Source of the DNA: Rubripirellula amarantea
GTDB lineage: Bacteria > Planctomycetota > Planctomycetia > Pirellulales > Pirellulaceae
Assembly: GCF_007859865.1 (NCBI RefSeq)
Contig: NZ_SJPI01000001.1
Span: 1,860,001-1,924,000, forward strand
Length of the DNA stretch: 64,000 bases
Direction: 5' to 3'
A program made the translations under genes and the position numbers. The notes under the pieces were generated by a model. That model ran no database searches and was not told where the DNA came from. It saw only the letters and a list, made by a program, of their open reading frames with translations. Shown in pieces: positions 16,827 to 26,974 of this stretch (the stretch's first letter is position 1; each line of letters starts with the position of its first letter).

Positions 16827-19310
16827 CTAAGTGCGTGCCGACTCTTCCAGGTCGGCTTGCATGCGGGAAATCCGGTCGGCCAACGTCTCGCTGCTAACTC
16901 TCTCGCGAAGTTTGTCGACCAAAAGCGGAAAAGCAAAAGGCGTGATTTTCTCAGGCGTTTCAATCACGATCCGGCTCGCCGCAATTCGATCTAATGCATC
17001 CATCATACGTGTGGCCTCAAGCTGGAAATCGAGAACCTCACGTCGACTTTGTTCGATCAGAAGGTTGCCAGGATCGTATTGTGCGAACACGTCAAAGAAC
17101 AAATTGCTGCTCGCTTGCAAGTGGCTAGAAGATTTGCGTTGGCCAGGAAATCCGGGTTGAATCAATCCGGCAACGCGGGCGATTTGACGAAACTGCCGCT
17201 TAGCCATCTCGGTTGCGTTCATGCATCTAAGGATGTCGTCTACAAGGTTTCGCGGCGACAGCACCCCGTGGCTAATTGCGGCAGCAAAGTCGATGTCGTG
17301 CGGCGACTGCAGCACGAAACCATGATCATTGCACGCCATCGTGAATGTTGTCTTTCTAAAACGCGAAATACGGTATGCCAACAGCGCGGCAAGCCCCTCG
17401 TGAACAAGTCGCCCTTCGAAAGGAAAGATGAAGATCTGGAATCCGTCTCGCGTTTTGATCTTTTCCACCAACAGTTCGTCTTCGCGCGGCAAACTACTCC
17501 ACCGTTGCTGCACTTCTAGCAATCCGGCCAAAGACTTCATTTCACGCCCTATAAGTTGCCCCTGCGATGCCTCATGAATCTTTCGCCGCAGCGCCGCGCT
17601 AAGTTCCGTTGACAGTGGCATTCTTCCGCCCATCCAGCGCGGTACGGTATCGGGACCACCGGTGGCAAGTTTGACGTAGGCGGCGTTGTCACGAATACGC
17701 AACATAGAAACCAAACGGCCCGCAAACAGGAAACGATCTCCCGCTTTCAGTTTCGATAGAAAGCTTTCTTCAGCCGTACCAAGTGTTTTGCCTTTTTGAA
17801 ATTTGACTTGCATCGAAGCATCCGACACGATCGTACCAATGTTCATCCGATGGGCAGTGATCGTTCGACGTTCAGTCACCTGGTGCTTGGCGTCAACGAT
17901 TTTGACTCGGTGAAAATCCGGGTAAGCAGTCAGGGAGTCGCCACCTCGGACCACAAAATCGAGTACCCATTGCCATTCCTCGTCACTAAGTGATTGATAG
18001 GCCACGGTCGTTCGAACCTCGCTATGCAATGCCGACGATTCGAAGCCACCACCTATCGCAATACTGACGACATGCTGGGCGAGTACATCAAGCGGTTTGT
18101 TCAGCAGTCTGCGAGCCTCGAGATGTCCTTGTTTGATTGCGTCTTGCGCAGCGGCCAATTCAATCAACTCGATGGCATTCGTTGGTACGAATGCTAATCG
18201 ACTGGTTGCGTCGGGTTGATGACCACTGCGACCGGCACGTTGCAGCAATCGAGCGGCGCCTTTGGGGCTGCCGATTTGAATCACCAAATCGACGGCCGTA
18301 AAGTCGACTCCTAGATCCAAACTGCTGGTGCATACCACCGCACGTAGTGAACCACCACGAAGTCCGTCCTCTACCCAACGGCGAACAGTCGTGTCGAGTG
18401 ATCCATGGTGAATCGCAATCTGTCCCGCCCAATCAGGTCGTTGCGCAAGGAGGTGTTGATACCAAATTTCAGTCTGCGATCGAGTGTTCGCAAAGACTAG
18501 TGTGCTACCAACTTGCTCGATTAGTTCAGCCACCTGCGGAACCATTTTAGTTCCAATGTGACCAGACCAGGGAAAGCGATCAATGCGATTGGGAATCACC
18601 GATTCCAACTTTAGTTTCTTCTTGCGGTATCCTTCGACAATTCGAACAGGCCCCATTGGTGAGTTGCCAACCAAAGAGTCCAACGCTTGGTTCAAATTGC
18701 CCAGTGTCGCCGATAGGCCCCAGGTCCGAAGTTGCGGATTTAGTTTGCGAAGCCGTGCAAGTGCCAACTCCGTTTGAATACCGCGTTTGGTTCCCAGCAG
18801 TTCATGCCATTCGTCGACGATTACCGCCTCAACACCAGAAAGCTGTTCAAGAAGTTTTTCGTGGGTCAGCATTAGCGAGAGACTTTCGGGAGTCGTGACC
18901 ATCGCTGTGGGCAAGCGTTTCAACTGTCTAGCCTTCATGCTCGCTTTACTGTCGCCGGTGCGGGATTCCAATCGCCACGGAAGCTGCAGGCCGTCGATGG
19001 GCTGACGTAAGGAGTTTTCGGTGTCACCGGCGAGTGCACGCAATGGGGTGATCCACAGCACTTTAAGCGGTGGCGGCCGTTTCGGATTCCACTTTGACGG
19101 ATCCGGGTTCTCACGCATCCATTTGATCAAAGGGCCCATCCAAACGGAGAGCGTCTTTCCCGTTCCGGTGGCGGAATGAACCAATCCGCTGAATCCGTTT
19201 TGATAAGCTCGCCAGACGCTGCGTTGAAAACGAAAAGGTTTCCAGCCGATCGACGCGAAGTAATCATCAACTCTTTGAGCTGGTTTCGCTAAGTTCGCTC
19301 GTTTCAACAT
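16827..19310 (-). CDS. Ligase-associated DNA damage response DEXH-box helicase (Lhr-like)
   Basis: 827 residues. Superfamily 2 motifs: Walker A SATGTGKT, DEWH box (VIVDEWHELLGTKRG), GLSATLGN, the second RecA domain with STLVFANTRSQTE, SSLDLGVDF and QRAGRSGHQ, then winged-helix/DUF4145-like Lhr C-terminal domains. Size and motif spelling match the 'ligase-associated' helicase family that unwinds 3'-tailed DNA. The ATG at 19310 is chosen; the frame is open upstream to a TTG at 19349, but no ribosome site supports it. It follows the ligase by 53 bases. Confidence 0.92.
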   Translation of the reverse strand: MLKRANLAKPAQRVDDYFASIGWKPFRFQRSVWRAYQNGFSGLVHSATGTGKTLSVWMGPLIKWMRENPDPSKWNPKRPPPLKVLWITPLRALAGDTENSLRQPIDGLQLPWRLESRTGDSKASMKARQLKRLPTAMVTTPESLSLMLTHEKLLEQLSGVEAVIVDEWHELLGTKRGIQTELALARLRKLNPQLRTWGLSATLGNLNQALDSLVGNSPMGPVRIVEGYRKKKLKLESVIPNRIDRFPWSGHIGTKMVPQVAELIEQVGSTLVFANTRSQTEIWYQHLLAQRPDWAGQIAIHHGSLDTTVRRWVEDGLRGGSLRAVVCTSSLDLGVDFTAVDLVIQIGSPKGAARLLQRAGRSGHQPDATSRLAFVPTNAIELIELAAAQDAIKQGHLEARRLLNKPLDVLAQHVVSIAIGGGFESSALHSEVRTTVAYQSLSDEEWQWVLDFVVRGGDSLTAYPDFHRVKIVDAKHQVTERRTITAHRMNIGTIVSDASMQVKFQKGKTLGTAEESFLSKLKAGDRFLFAGRLVSMLRIRDNAAYVKLATGGPDTVPRWMGGRMPLSTELSAALRRKIHEASQGQLIGREMKSLAGLLEVQQRWSSLPREDELLVEKIKTRDGFQIFIFPFEGRLVHEGLAALLAYRISRFRKTTFTMACNDHGFVLQSPHDIDFAAAISHGVLSPRNLVDDILRCMNATEMAKRQFRQIARVAGLIQPGFPGQRKSSSHLQASSNLFFDVFAQYDPGNLLIEQSRREVLDFQLEATRMMDALDRIAASRIVIETPEKITPFAFPLLVDKLRERVSSETLADRISRMQADLEESART

Positions 19311-19363
19311 CAATTCGTTGTCGGGGGAATGTTTCCGGTGGGCTACCAATGGTCTGCTCGTTG

Positions 19364-20977
19364 CTACGAGGTACTCGGTTCGGTAGCTGGCAATAAGTCC
19401 ATTAACTCTTGCAACGTATTTGCGTCGGCTGGTTTCTTGTCGTGACGCCAGCGAGCGATCCGTGGGAAACGAGTCGCGATTCCGCTTTTGTGGCGAGTCG
19501 ATCGCCCTAGTCCTTCGAATGCGATCTCCATTACCAAAGTTGGTGTCACGCTTCGAACCGGCCCAAAGGATTCCTTCGTGTTCCGCCTAACGAAATGATC
19601 GACTTGTCGAATCTCTTTGTCATCCAATCCGCTATAAGCCTTCGCAACCGGAACAAGGGTGTCACCATCCCACAATGCGAAGGTGTAGTCGGTATACAAA
19701 CTCGCGCGCCGGCCGTGACCTTTCTGCGCATAGATAAGAACGGCATCGATCGTGTAGGGTGCGACCTTCCATTTCCACCATGTTCCACGAACCCGTCCAA
19801 CATCATACGGAGCATCAATGCGTTTGAGCATCAATCCTTCGGCGTTAACATCGCGACTGGATTCTCGAATCGCAGACCATTCTTGCCACGTATCCCCCGC
19901 AATCAATTCAGTTGCCTTCAGGTGAGGATGTGTAACACCGTCCAGAATCGACTGTAAACGCGAGCGCCGCTGAGCAAATGTCAGCGAACGGATATCCTCG
20001 CCATCGTGTTCAAGAAGATCAAATGCTTGAAACACAACGGGGACTTCCGTGAGCAACTTCTTGCCGACCGTCTTTCGATTGATTCGTCTTTGCAACTGCG
20101 TGAATGGCAATACTTCTCCATTTGAAAGCGATGCCAAAATTTCACCATCGATCACGGTGCCATCGGGCAATTCTTCAGCAGCGGATTCGATCTCGGGCCA
20201 GCGTTTTTCCATCAACTCTTCACCACGCGACCAGATGAAGGTTTGCGAGTCGCGACGAATGACTTGTCCGCGAATGCCATCCCATTTCCATTCCGCCACG
20301 AAATCGGTCGCGGGGCCAATCGCACCGACGTCTTGCTGCAAGTCAATCGGATGAGCCAAGCAGAACGGATAAGGCTGGCTCACAATAGCATCGTCGATGT
20401 CCTGGCGAATGAGCCGTTGATAGAACTCAATCGTCGGTTTCCAGCTCCCCATCAATCGGTGCGCAATGACATCGATGGGAACTTCACAATGCATTGCAAT
20501 GGCTCGCGTGACCAATCGTTTGCTCACTCCGACACGGAAACCTCCGGTGACCAACTTCATGATCACCAATCGCAACTTGGTCGGTGTTTGTCGCCAAATA
20601 TCTATGATCGCGTCGCGTTGCTCGTCTTCACTCATTGATTGCAGCGGATACAAACGGTCTTCAATCCAACGAGTCAAAGAGAGATCATCGACGAGTGAAC
20701 CCGGCGGAACAACCAAGCATAAGGTCTCAGCCAAATCCCCCACCGCATGATAGGATTCGTCGAACAGCCAATCGGGAATTTGGGCTTCTTCCGCAGCCCA
20801 TTCGCGAAGCAACTTAGTTGGGACCAATCGGCGCAATTTGTTTCCGGCTAGAAAGTAAATCGCCCAAGCGGCATCATCAGGCGATGCTGCAGCAAAGTAG
20901 TTTACCATCGCAGCAATCTTCTCGTTCGTCTTAGTCGTCGAGTCAATCGCTTCGAAAAGATCGGCGAAGCGAATCAT
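19364..20977 (-). CDS. ATP-dependent DNA ligase (LigB/LigC-like, repair cluster)
   Basis: 537 residues. The N-terminal helical DNA-binding domain (about 1-180) is followed by the adenylation domain with EWKWDGIRGQ (nucleophile Lys231), the DGEIL motif and MLKRIDAPYDVGRVRGTWWKWK, then an OB domain ending in IATRFPRIARW. The start is the ATG at 20977 preceded by AAGGG; an upstream start at 21031 would add 18 residues not expected for the family (which begins MxxFAxLF). Encoded between the helicase and the MBL exonuclease. Joins DNA nicks using ATP, unlike the housekeeping NAD-dependent LigA. Confidence 0.93.
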   Translation of the reverse strand: MIRFADLFEAIDSTTKTNEKIAAMVNYFAAASPDDAAWAIYFLAGNKLRRLVPTKLLREWAAEEAQIPDWLFDESYHAVGDLAETLCLVVPPGSLVDDLSLTRWIEDRLYPLQSMSEDEQRDAIIDIWRQTPTKLRLVIMKLVTGGFRVGVSKRLVTRAIAMHCEVPIDVIAHRLMGSWKPTIEFYQRLIRQDIDDAIVSQPYPFCLAHPIDLQQDVGAIGPATDFVAEWKWDGIRGQVIRRDSQTFIWSRGEELMEKRWPEIESAAEELPDGTVIDGEILASLSNGEVLPFTQLQRRINRKTVGKKLLTEVPVVFQAFDLLEHDGEDIRSLTFAQRRSRLQSILDGVTHPHLKATELIAGDTWQEWSAIRESSRDVNAEGLMLKRIDAPYDVGRVRGTWWKWKVAPYTIDAVLIYAQKGHGRRASLYTDYTFALWDGDTLVPVAKAYSGLDDKEIRQVDHFVRRNTKESFGPVRSVTPTLVMEIAFEGLGRSTRHKSGIATRFPRIARWRHDKKPADANTLQELMDLLPATEPSTS

Positions 20978-21058
20978 TGTGTGTGCCCTTTGATGCAGGG
21001 TGATGAAAATTGCGTCGATAGCGGTTGCCAAATGGGAAATAGCATGCTGACCGTCTGG

Positions 21059-22066
21059 TTAGTGAGATTCATCTTCGTCGTCCTCCATTCGGCTTCGAGA
21101 ATCGATCACTCTGGCATCACGTCCCTGTTCTTGCAGGTAACGGGCAACGACGGCGCTGTATCCATGCGTAACCCATACCTGTTCAGGATCGCAGAGTGCG
21201 ATCGCTTTAAGCAACGATGGCCAATCGACATGATCGCTTACCACGAATCCGCGATCGACCGATCGTCGCCGACGGGTGCCACGTACGGCCATCCATCCGC
21301 TAGCCATCGCGGTGCTTACGCGGCCAAACTTTCGCATCCATGGGGTGCCATGAGCACTGGGAACCGCGACGACCATTCCGCCTTTCCAATCATGCTTTCC
21401 AGTGATTGAGCCAACGTAGGTCGTTGTCGGTAAGGTAATGCCGCTTCTTCGATAGGCATCGGTGCCCTTCTCTACGGCTCCGTGCGTATAGATCGGACCA
21501 ATCGTCGGATCGAGACCGGCTAGCAAACGCTGGCTCTTCCCGACGGCGTATCCATACAAAACACAACACTTTCCGTCATCGCGGCTTTCCCGCCACCAAG
21601 CATTGATCGAATCCGTGATGATTTGGTCATCATCCCAACGATAGACGGGCAAGCCAAAGGTGGACTCCGTCACAAGCAGATCACAAGCAATCGGTTCCCA
21701 ACTATCGCAGGTTGGATCACTGCCAAGCTTATAGTCACCCGTAATCACAGCAACTTTGCCACGATACTCTAATCGTACCTGCGCCGATCCAAGCATGTGA
21801 CCAGCAGGATGAAAGCTGACCTTCACGCCATTGATGGTGATCGATTCGCTATATGGCAAGAACTGAAACTCCGCATCCTCGTTCATTCGCATGCGAAGCA
21901 ATTGTTCGCAAGAGCTTGTGGCCAAATAATGTCGGCAACCCCAGCGGGCATGATCGGCATGAGCATGCGTGATAACAGCACGATCGACCGGACGTTGAGG
22001 ATCGACGTAAAAGCCACCTGCGGAACAGTAGAGCCCCAGATCGGTTGTCTTGAGTAAGTCATTCAT
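21059..22066 (-). CDS. Ligase-associated DNA exonuclease (metallo-beta-lactamase / beta-CASP-like)
   Basis: 335 residues. THAHADHARWG supplies the HxHxDH metal site, PAGHMLGSAQV the next His, and VITGDYK the bridging Asp. The family resembles SNM1/Artemis-type nucleases and processes DNA ends in the ligase-associated repair cluster. The ATG at 22066 overlaps the stop of the UdgX gene by four bases (ATGA), so the two are translationally coupled. 81 bases separate it from the ligase gene. Confidence 0.92.
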   Translation of the reverse strand: MNDLLKTTDLGLYCSAGGFYVDPQRPVDRAVITHAHADHARWGCRHYLATSSCEQLLRMRMNEDAEFQFLPYSESITINGVKVSFHPAGHMLGSAQVRLEYRGKVAVITGDYKLGSDPTCDSWEPIACDLLVTESTFGLPVYRWDDDQIITDSINAWWRESRDDGKCCVLYGYAVGKSQRLLAGLDPTIGPIYTHGAVEKGTDAYRRSGITLPTTTYVGSITGKHDWKGGMVVAVPSAHGTPWMRKFGRVSTAMASGWMAVRGTRRRRSVDRGFVVSDHVDWPSLLKAIALCDPEQVWVTHGYSAVVARYLQEQGRDARVIDSRSRMEDDEDESH

Positions 22067-23511
22067 GAACCGGGATGCCCCATCGAGGAATCGGTCGATA
22101 AACTCACTTGTCTCAAATCAGAAACCAACTGCTGCCGCATTTGCAGTTGCCGTTGATGGTCCGGCATTCGAAGGATCGCGGCTGGATGCCAAGTCGCAAG
22201 CGTGTTCAAGCACCATTCGGTTTGCCGTCGTCGGCCACGATCCTTTGTGATGCGGAAATCTCGCCCGAATAAGGCTTGAGCTGCCGTAGCACCAAGGCAA
22301 ATCACGAACTCAGGCTTGATGGCAACTAGTTCCGCTTCCAACCACGGTCGACACGCAAAGACTTCACGCGAGTTCGGTTTTTGGTGAAGCCGTCGTTTTC
22401 CCCGCGGTGTGTCCGTTTCGGTGAACTTAAAATGCTTCACGACATTCGTAATGTAGATTTCGTCACGTTTAACGCCCGCAATCTGCAAAGATTCGTCTAG
22501 CAACTGTCCCGCAGGACCCACAAACGGATGGCCTTCTCGGTCCTCGCGGTCACCCGGTTGTTCACCGACGAAGACAACTCGTGCATTAGGTGGACCCTCG
22601 CCGAAAACAGTCTGGGTCGCATGCTGATGCAATGGACATGCTCGACAGCACTCCGCTGCTTTCTGCAGTGCCGGCAGGTCAACAAGTTCTGGCATGAACT
22701 TCGTCGCGGTTTCAGCAAAGCCTTCATTCTGCTCAATCATCGTCTCCACACGAGCGGGAGCCTCGCGGAGCAGATCATCAATCAACGAAGCTTCCGGCAA
22801 CGTCGCCCAATGTCGCACCGGCATCTCTCGCTTCATGGTTGCGACTTTGACACGAGCAGGGTTGAAGATGGATGCGTAGTAGGTCTTCCAAAGCGTTTCC
22901 AGTTCATCGCCGCTAGGAGCTTCCGACGATGGCACCCCTGGACGATAAGCAAGAGACTTCTGATCCCAGATTGCTGATTCATCAGGTGTCATGATGGACC
23001 AATTCATCGCTTTGAATCTTCGTGCGAAAAAGGGAGCCGCTAAGCGAACGATTCGATGGTCGGGGCGATGCCATGCCACAAATTGTTCGGTAGCGTCGTC
23101 GGTGACCAATTTGCGAAAACGTACAAACGCTTTCATCTTGTGAACGTCCCGGGTTACCGCCTTGTTCATCTGGTTCAGGGCGTGAACATCATCGTCCGTC
23201 GTGATCTCAAGCAAATGACGCTGGTCGTGAAGGATCCTCCAGAGCGTGCGATAGAGCAAAGACCATCGTCCAGCATCACGATGACAAGCGACCGTTTCCG
23301 CCAAAGTGAGGAAAGTCTTGGGCACCGAGAATGGTCGAGTGCCAATCGAAGATGCCTTGGGAATTGAAGCTTCAGGCGACTCAGGCCCAAACAAGGATGG
23401 CTGATTCTCGGCGTCGGTCCATTGCACTTCCATGGGCGACACATCGTTGGAAATCAATCGTCGCGCGTGTACTCGCCACTGGTCGAAATTGTCAGCATTT
23501 ACAAATTCCAT
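22063..23511 (-). CDS. DUF4130-UdgX fusion: uracil-DNA-binding/glycosylase-like repair protein
   Basis: 482 residues. The N-terminal DUF4130 domain (about 1-265) was probably recruited from the partner usually encoded beside the radical SAM protein. The C-terminal part is a family-4-type uracil-DNA glycosylase fold with four cysteines (CCRACPLH plus later Cys) for an iron-sulfur cluster, GEQPGDREDREGHPFVG and a UdgX loop GKRRLHQKPN. In UdgX the His of KRRIH attacks the deoxyribose and stays covalently bound to the abasic site; here it is His376 in KRRLH. Located 8 bases after the radical SAM gene. Confidence 0.92.
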   Translation of the reverse strand: MEFVNADNFDQWRVHARRLISNDVSPMEVQWTDAENQPSLFGPESPEASIPKASSIGTRPFSVPKTFLTLAETVACHRDAGRWSLLYRTLWRILHDQRHLLEITTDDDVHALNQMNKAVTRDVHKMKAFVRFRKLVTDDATEQFVAWHRPDHRIVRLAAPFFARRFKAMNWSIMTPDESAIWDQKSLAYRPGVPSSEAPSGDELETLWKTYYASIFNPARVKVATMKREMPVRHWATLPEASLIDDLLREAPARVETMIEQNEGFAETATKFMPELVDLPALQKAAECCRACPLHQHATQTVFGEGPPNARVVFVGEQPGDREDREGHPFVGPAGQLLDESLQIAGVKRDEIYITNVVKHFKFTETDTPRGKRRLHQKPNSREVFACRPWLEAELVAIKPEFVICLGATAAQALFGRDFRITKDRGRRRQTEWCLNTLATWHPAAILRMPDHQRQLQMRQQLVSDLRQVSLSTDSSMGHPGS

Positions 23512-23519
23512 TGTCGTTC

Positions 23520-24773
23520 TCAGACCTCTCCCGAAAGGGCTGAGGCTGCAGCGTCGAACAAAAGCAATTGTTCTTGCTTTGGTTTTGCTTTAGCACGAAG
23601 GTCCACCTTGTCTAAATCAAGTAGCGCAGCATTGTGGTCAGCGGTCAGGACGAAGAACTTGGCTCGATTCCAAGCCACCCTCAACTTCTTTAAATCCTCA
23701 GTCCGAAGCGATTGATAGCGACGCACCCTTAGGATCCGTTTAACATTACGGGCACCGATACCAGGAATACGAAGCAATTCTTCGCGACTTGCCGTGTTCA
23801 CATTGACTGGGAAAAAGTGTCGATTTGCCAGAGCCCACGCGAGTTTCGGATCAACGTCGAGGGACAAGTTTTGATCTGCTTCCGCCACAATTTCTGCAGC
23901 ACTGAATCCGTAGAACCGCATCAGCCAATCTGCCTGATACAAGCGATGTTCGCGAACCAACGGCGGCGATTGACCGGGTAATCTTGCATCGGCATGCGGA
24001 ATAGGGCTGTACGCTGAATAGTAAACTCGTCGCAGCTTTTGTCCGGTGTACAACTGAGACGCCGTTTTGAGGATCTCAACATCGGGCGTACTGGTCGCTC
24101 CGATAATCATCTGCGTGCTTTGCCCAGCCGGCGTGAAGCGAGGTGGCTTGAAACCCGATTTACGTTCTTGAGAAGTCTCGTCGATCTTGTCTCGGATTCC
24201 CCGCATCGCGTCCACGATTTGAGGCTTCTTCTTTTCGGGGGCCAACTGAACGAGATCGCTTTCGGTTGGGAGTTCAATATTGACGCTTAGCCGGTCTGCC
24301 CACCGCCCAGCCTCCTCAATCAAAGCCTGAGACGCATTCGGGATGGTCTTCAGATGGATGTAACCACCATATTGTTCTTCGTTGCGAAGCTTCTTCGCGA
24401 CGAGAATCATCTGTTCCATTGTGTAGTCGGATGTTTGAATGATGCCCGAACTTAGGAACAGCCCCTCGATATAGTTCCGCTTATAGAACTCCATGGTCAA
24501 CGAAACGACTTCTTCGACCGTAAACCTTGCCCGCGGCGTGTCGCTGGAGATTCGATTAACGCAGTACTGACAATCGTAGATGCAGTAGTTCGTCAGCAGC
24601 AGCTTCAGTAGCGAAATGCATCGCCCATCCGGGGTGTAGCTGTGGCAAATCCCCATGCCCTCGGTGCTTCCAATTTTGCTTTCCGCTCTGGTCGTTCGCG
24701 ACCCGCTGCTAGCACACGACGCGTCGTACTTCGCTGCATCTGCAAGGATGGCTAATTTTTCTTTGGCGTCCAC
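23520..24773 (-). CDS. Putative DNA modification/repair radical SAM protein
   Basis: 417 residues. The radical SAM cluster motif is TNYCIYDCQYCVNR (Cys64, Cys68, Cys71), with two further cysteines before it (Cys43, Cys52). The C-terminus has a helix-hairpin-helix DNA-binding element (VNVNTASREELLRIPGIGARNVKRI). This combination defines the radical SAM family linked to UdgX/DUF4130 in many bacteria; its reaction is unknown. First gene of the six-gene minus-strand repair cluster; the 179 bases upstream hold no clear promoter or gene. Confidence 0.92.
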   Translation of the reverse strand: MDAKEKLAILADAAKYDASCASSGSRTTRAESKIGSTEGMGICHSYTPDGRCISLLKLLLTNYCIYDCQYCVNRISSDTPRARFTVEEVVSLTMEFYKRNYIEGLFLSSGIIQTSDYTMEQMILVAKKLRNEEQYGGYIHLKTIPNASQALIEEAGRWADRLSVNIELPTESDLVQLAPEKKKPQIVDAMRGIRDKIDETSQERKSGFKPPRFTPAGQSTQMIIGATSTPDVEILKTASQLYTGQKLRRVYYSAYSPIPHADARLPGQSPPLVREHRLYQADWLMRFYGFSAAEIVAEADQNLSLDVDPKLAWALANRHFFPVNVNTASREELLRIPGIGARNVKRILRVRRYQSLRTEDLKKLRVAWNRAKFFVLTADHNAALLDLDKVDLRAKAKPKQEQLLLFDAAASALSGEV

Positions 24774-24952
24774 AAGACCCGCATTGAATAGAGAAGTTCC
24801 TCGCTTGAGGAATACTGAGTGTCATACCGAAGTCAACGACGATAGTGGGGTGCAAGCAATCGTCAGAAATTCCGCCAAAATCGTTCGGTATTCACGTCTG
24901 CAGGACCAGCGTTTTTAACCGCAAAGTCGATCAGCGAATAACACCCCGATTT

Positions 24953-26107
24953 CTAGGAAGCATCTGCCGTTTCGCGGTCGGCTTCGTCGATGGAATCGGC
25001 CTCTAATCCGTGCTCATCTTCGGCACGTTCCAAGCGTTCATCGGCCTCGGATTCGTCCGCAGCTTTCTCGGGAAGCGGTTCATGTTCAGCCCGCTTGTCT
25101 TGGTCAAGTTGCAAGTCCACGAAAATAGGAAAGTGGTCTGAACCCACGAAGGGCAGTCGTTGCAGATCACGCAAGGAGAAATGCGTCGAGTGAAAGACAT
25201 GGTCCAAAGGAAAACGCATCCATACGTGGTCAGCGTGGAATGAGTTGTACAAACCTCGGCCACGACGAGGGTCTAAAAGACCGCTGAGCCGCAAAAACAA
25301 CCGGGTCGTTTCTGACCAAGCGACGTCGTTCAAATCGCCACCGATGACAGTAGGAAGCGGCTCGTCCGCCAACTCTTCACTCCATAGAACCAGTTCGGCG
25401 TCACGGGCAGTTGAATCGTTGTCCCGCACGGGTTCCGGCGGTCTCGGGTGGACGCCTACCACGCGAACTCGATCTCCCGACTGCAGCTCAACGATAGCAT
25501 CGATAGACGGCACGTCGTCCTGGACTAGAAAACGGATATTGCTTTCGAGGATGGGGAGCCGTGAAAGCATCGCAAGCCCGTACCAATTGTCTTGAGGATA
25601 GACAATCTGATTGGGATAACTCGACCGCATTTCCTCGATTACCGCTGCCCAACGGTCGTCCACTTCGGCAACAAGGACGACATCTGCATCGGCGGAAAGA
25701 ATGACCTCTCGCCAACGATCGAACTTGTCGTTTTCCATCTCAAGATTGCTAAGCAAAACTCGCAATCGTTTTTCATTGGTTTGTTGCGGCGATCCCGGTT
25801 CGGGTTCCCAAGTTTTGACCTGGGTAGACGCAAGCGGTGTGTAGGGAAGAATACGGAATGTGTGCCATGTGAAGATCGCAACAGACACCACGACAACACC
25901 AATTGCGGAAAACTTCGCGAGTTCACCCGCCAAACCATTGACCACAAGGAAAGCAAACGCCGAGACAACCGCAATGGTCACAATTTGAACGCGTGGATAA
26001 TCCCAGTTCCTAATGAACCAGTGCGGGCTAGACGACAGTGGCAAGAGCGATCCCAATACCAGTACCGAAAGCAGGCTGTAGATTAGAAAGTTAAATACGG
26101 TAAGCAT
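24953..26107 (-). CDS. Membrane-anchored endonuclease/exonuclease/phosphatase family protein
   Basis: 384 residues. Three hydrophobic segments lie in the first about 100 residues (1-22, 42-62, 67-88). The catalytic EEP domain follows (about 115-340) with LLSNLEMEND, VAEVDDRW, GGDLNDVAWS and GSDHFPIFVDL as metal and catalytic residues. The C-terminal about 40 residues are very acidic (Glu/Asp/Ala) and probably disordered. The catalytic domain may face the periplasm. Substrate (nucleic acid, lipid or phosphoester) cannot be decided. Confidence 0.85.
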   Translation of the reverse strand: MLTVFNFLIYSLLSVLVLGSLLPLSSSPHWFIRNWDYPRVQIVTIAVVSAFAFLVVNGLAGELAKFSAIGVVVVSVAIFTWHTFRILPYTPLASTQVKTWEPEPGSPQQTNEKRLRVLLSNLEMENDKFDRWREVILSADADVVLVAEVDDRWAAVIEEMRSSYPNQIVYPQDNWYGLAMLSRLPILESNIRFLVQDDVPSIDAIVELQSGDRVRVVGVHPRPPEPVRDNDSTARDAELVLWSEELADEPLPTVIGGDLNDVAWSETTRLFLRLSGLLDPRRGRGLYNSFHADHVWMRFPLDHVFHSTHFSLRDLQRLPFVGSDHFPIFVDLQLDQDKRAEHEPLPEKAADESEADERLERAEDEHGLEADSIDEADRETADAS

Positions 26108-26158
26108 TGTTTTCGCTTTCGGTGATAGTGTTGCATCGTCGTGTCGCGGAACAAAAAT

Positions 26159-26974
26159 TTACCCCCTCAAAAAATGAATCAGATCGTCCGCGAGTTGTTC
26201 CTTGTGAGTTAACGTGAGCCCGTGAGGTGCTCCTTCGTATTCTTCGTACTTGGCATTGGCAATTGCATTCGCAGCAGCACGTCCACTTGCATCAATCGGT
26301 ACGGTCTGGTCATCAGTCCCATGAACAATGAGCGTAGGGACATTGATCGCTGGCAACTCGGGACGGAAGTCAGTTGTCGCGAATGAGTTCGCACAGGCAA
26401 GCGTTGAGTGAAGGCTTGCTTGCATCGCAACGCTTCGCGTCCACTGCAAATAGGGTTCGCTCACTGGATGAGATGCGACGCCAAAGAAATCCTTAAAGAA
26501 CTCGCTGAAGAAACGTGGGCGGTCTTCCGTCAATTCCTTAGCTATGCCATCAAAAACCGATTGATCGACGCCATTTGGGTTGTCGTTCGTTTTGAGCATG
26601 TAAGGAACGACCGAAGCGATCAGCCCACACTGTTGAACATGACGTCCCGCGTGACGCGACATGTAACGCACCACTTCGCCGCCACCCATCGAAAATCCGA
26701 TGATGGAGGCGTCCTCGGCACCGCATGCTGTCATCACGTCGCTAAGGTCGTCCGACAAAGTGTCGTAATCATAGGTCCCGTACGGCTGAGTCGAACGTCC
26801 GAACCCACGCCGATCATAAGAGATGACACGAAACCCGGCTTCAACAATCTTGATTGCGTGGTAGTCCCAACTGTCGGCTGACAGGGGCCACCCGTGGATT
26901 AAGATCACAGGTCGGCCACTTCCCCAATCTTTGGCGTAAATCGCCTGCCCATCTCGAGTCGGTATCATCGTCAT
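26159..26974 (-). CDS. Alpha/beta hydrolase, non-heme chloroperoxidase/arylesterase-like
   Basis: 271 residues, the normal length for this group. Nucleophile elbow GFSMGGGE, oxyanion region ILIHGWPLSADSWDY, acid residue in HGTDDQTVP and catalytic His in GAPHGLTLTH. The order and spelling match cofactor-free haloperoxidases/esterases such as the Pseudomonas fluorescens esterase group. No signal peptide. It stands alone, with no linked gene on the same strand within 350 bases upstream. Confidence 0.9.
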   Translation of the reverse strand: MTMIPTRDGQAIYAKDWGSGRPVILIHGWPLSADSWDYHAIKIVEAGFRVISYDRRGFGRSTQPYGTYDYDTLSDDLSDVMTACGAEDASIIGFSMGGGEVVRYMSRHAGRHVQQCGLIASVVPYMLKTNDNPNGVDQSVFDGIAKELTEDRPRFFSEFFKDFFGVASHPVSEPYLQWTRSVAMQASLHSTLACANSFATTDFRPELPAINVPTLIVHGTDDQTVPIDASGRAAANAIANAKYEEYEGAPHGLTLTHKEQLADDLIHFLRG

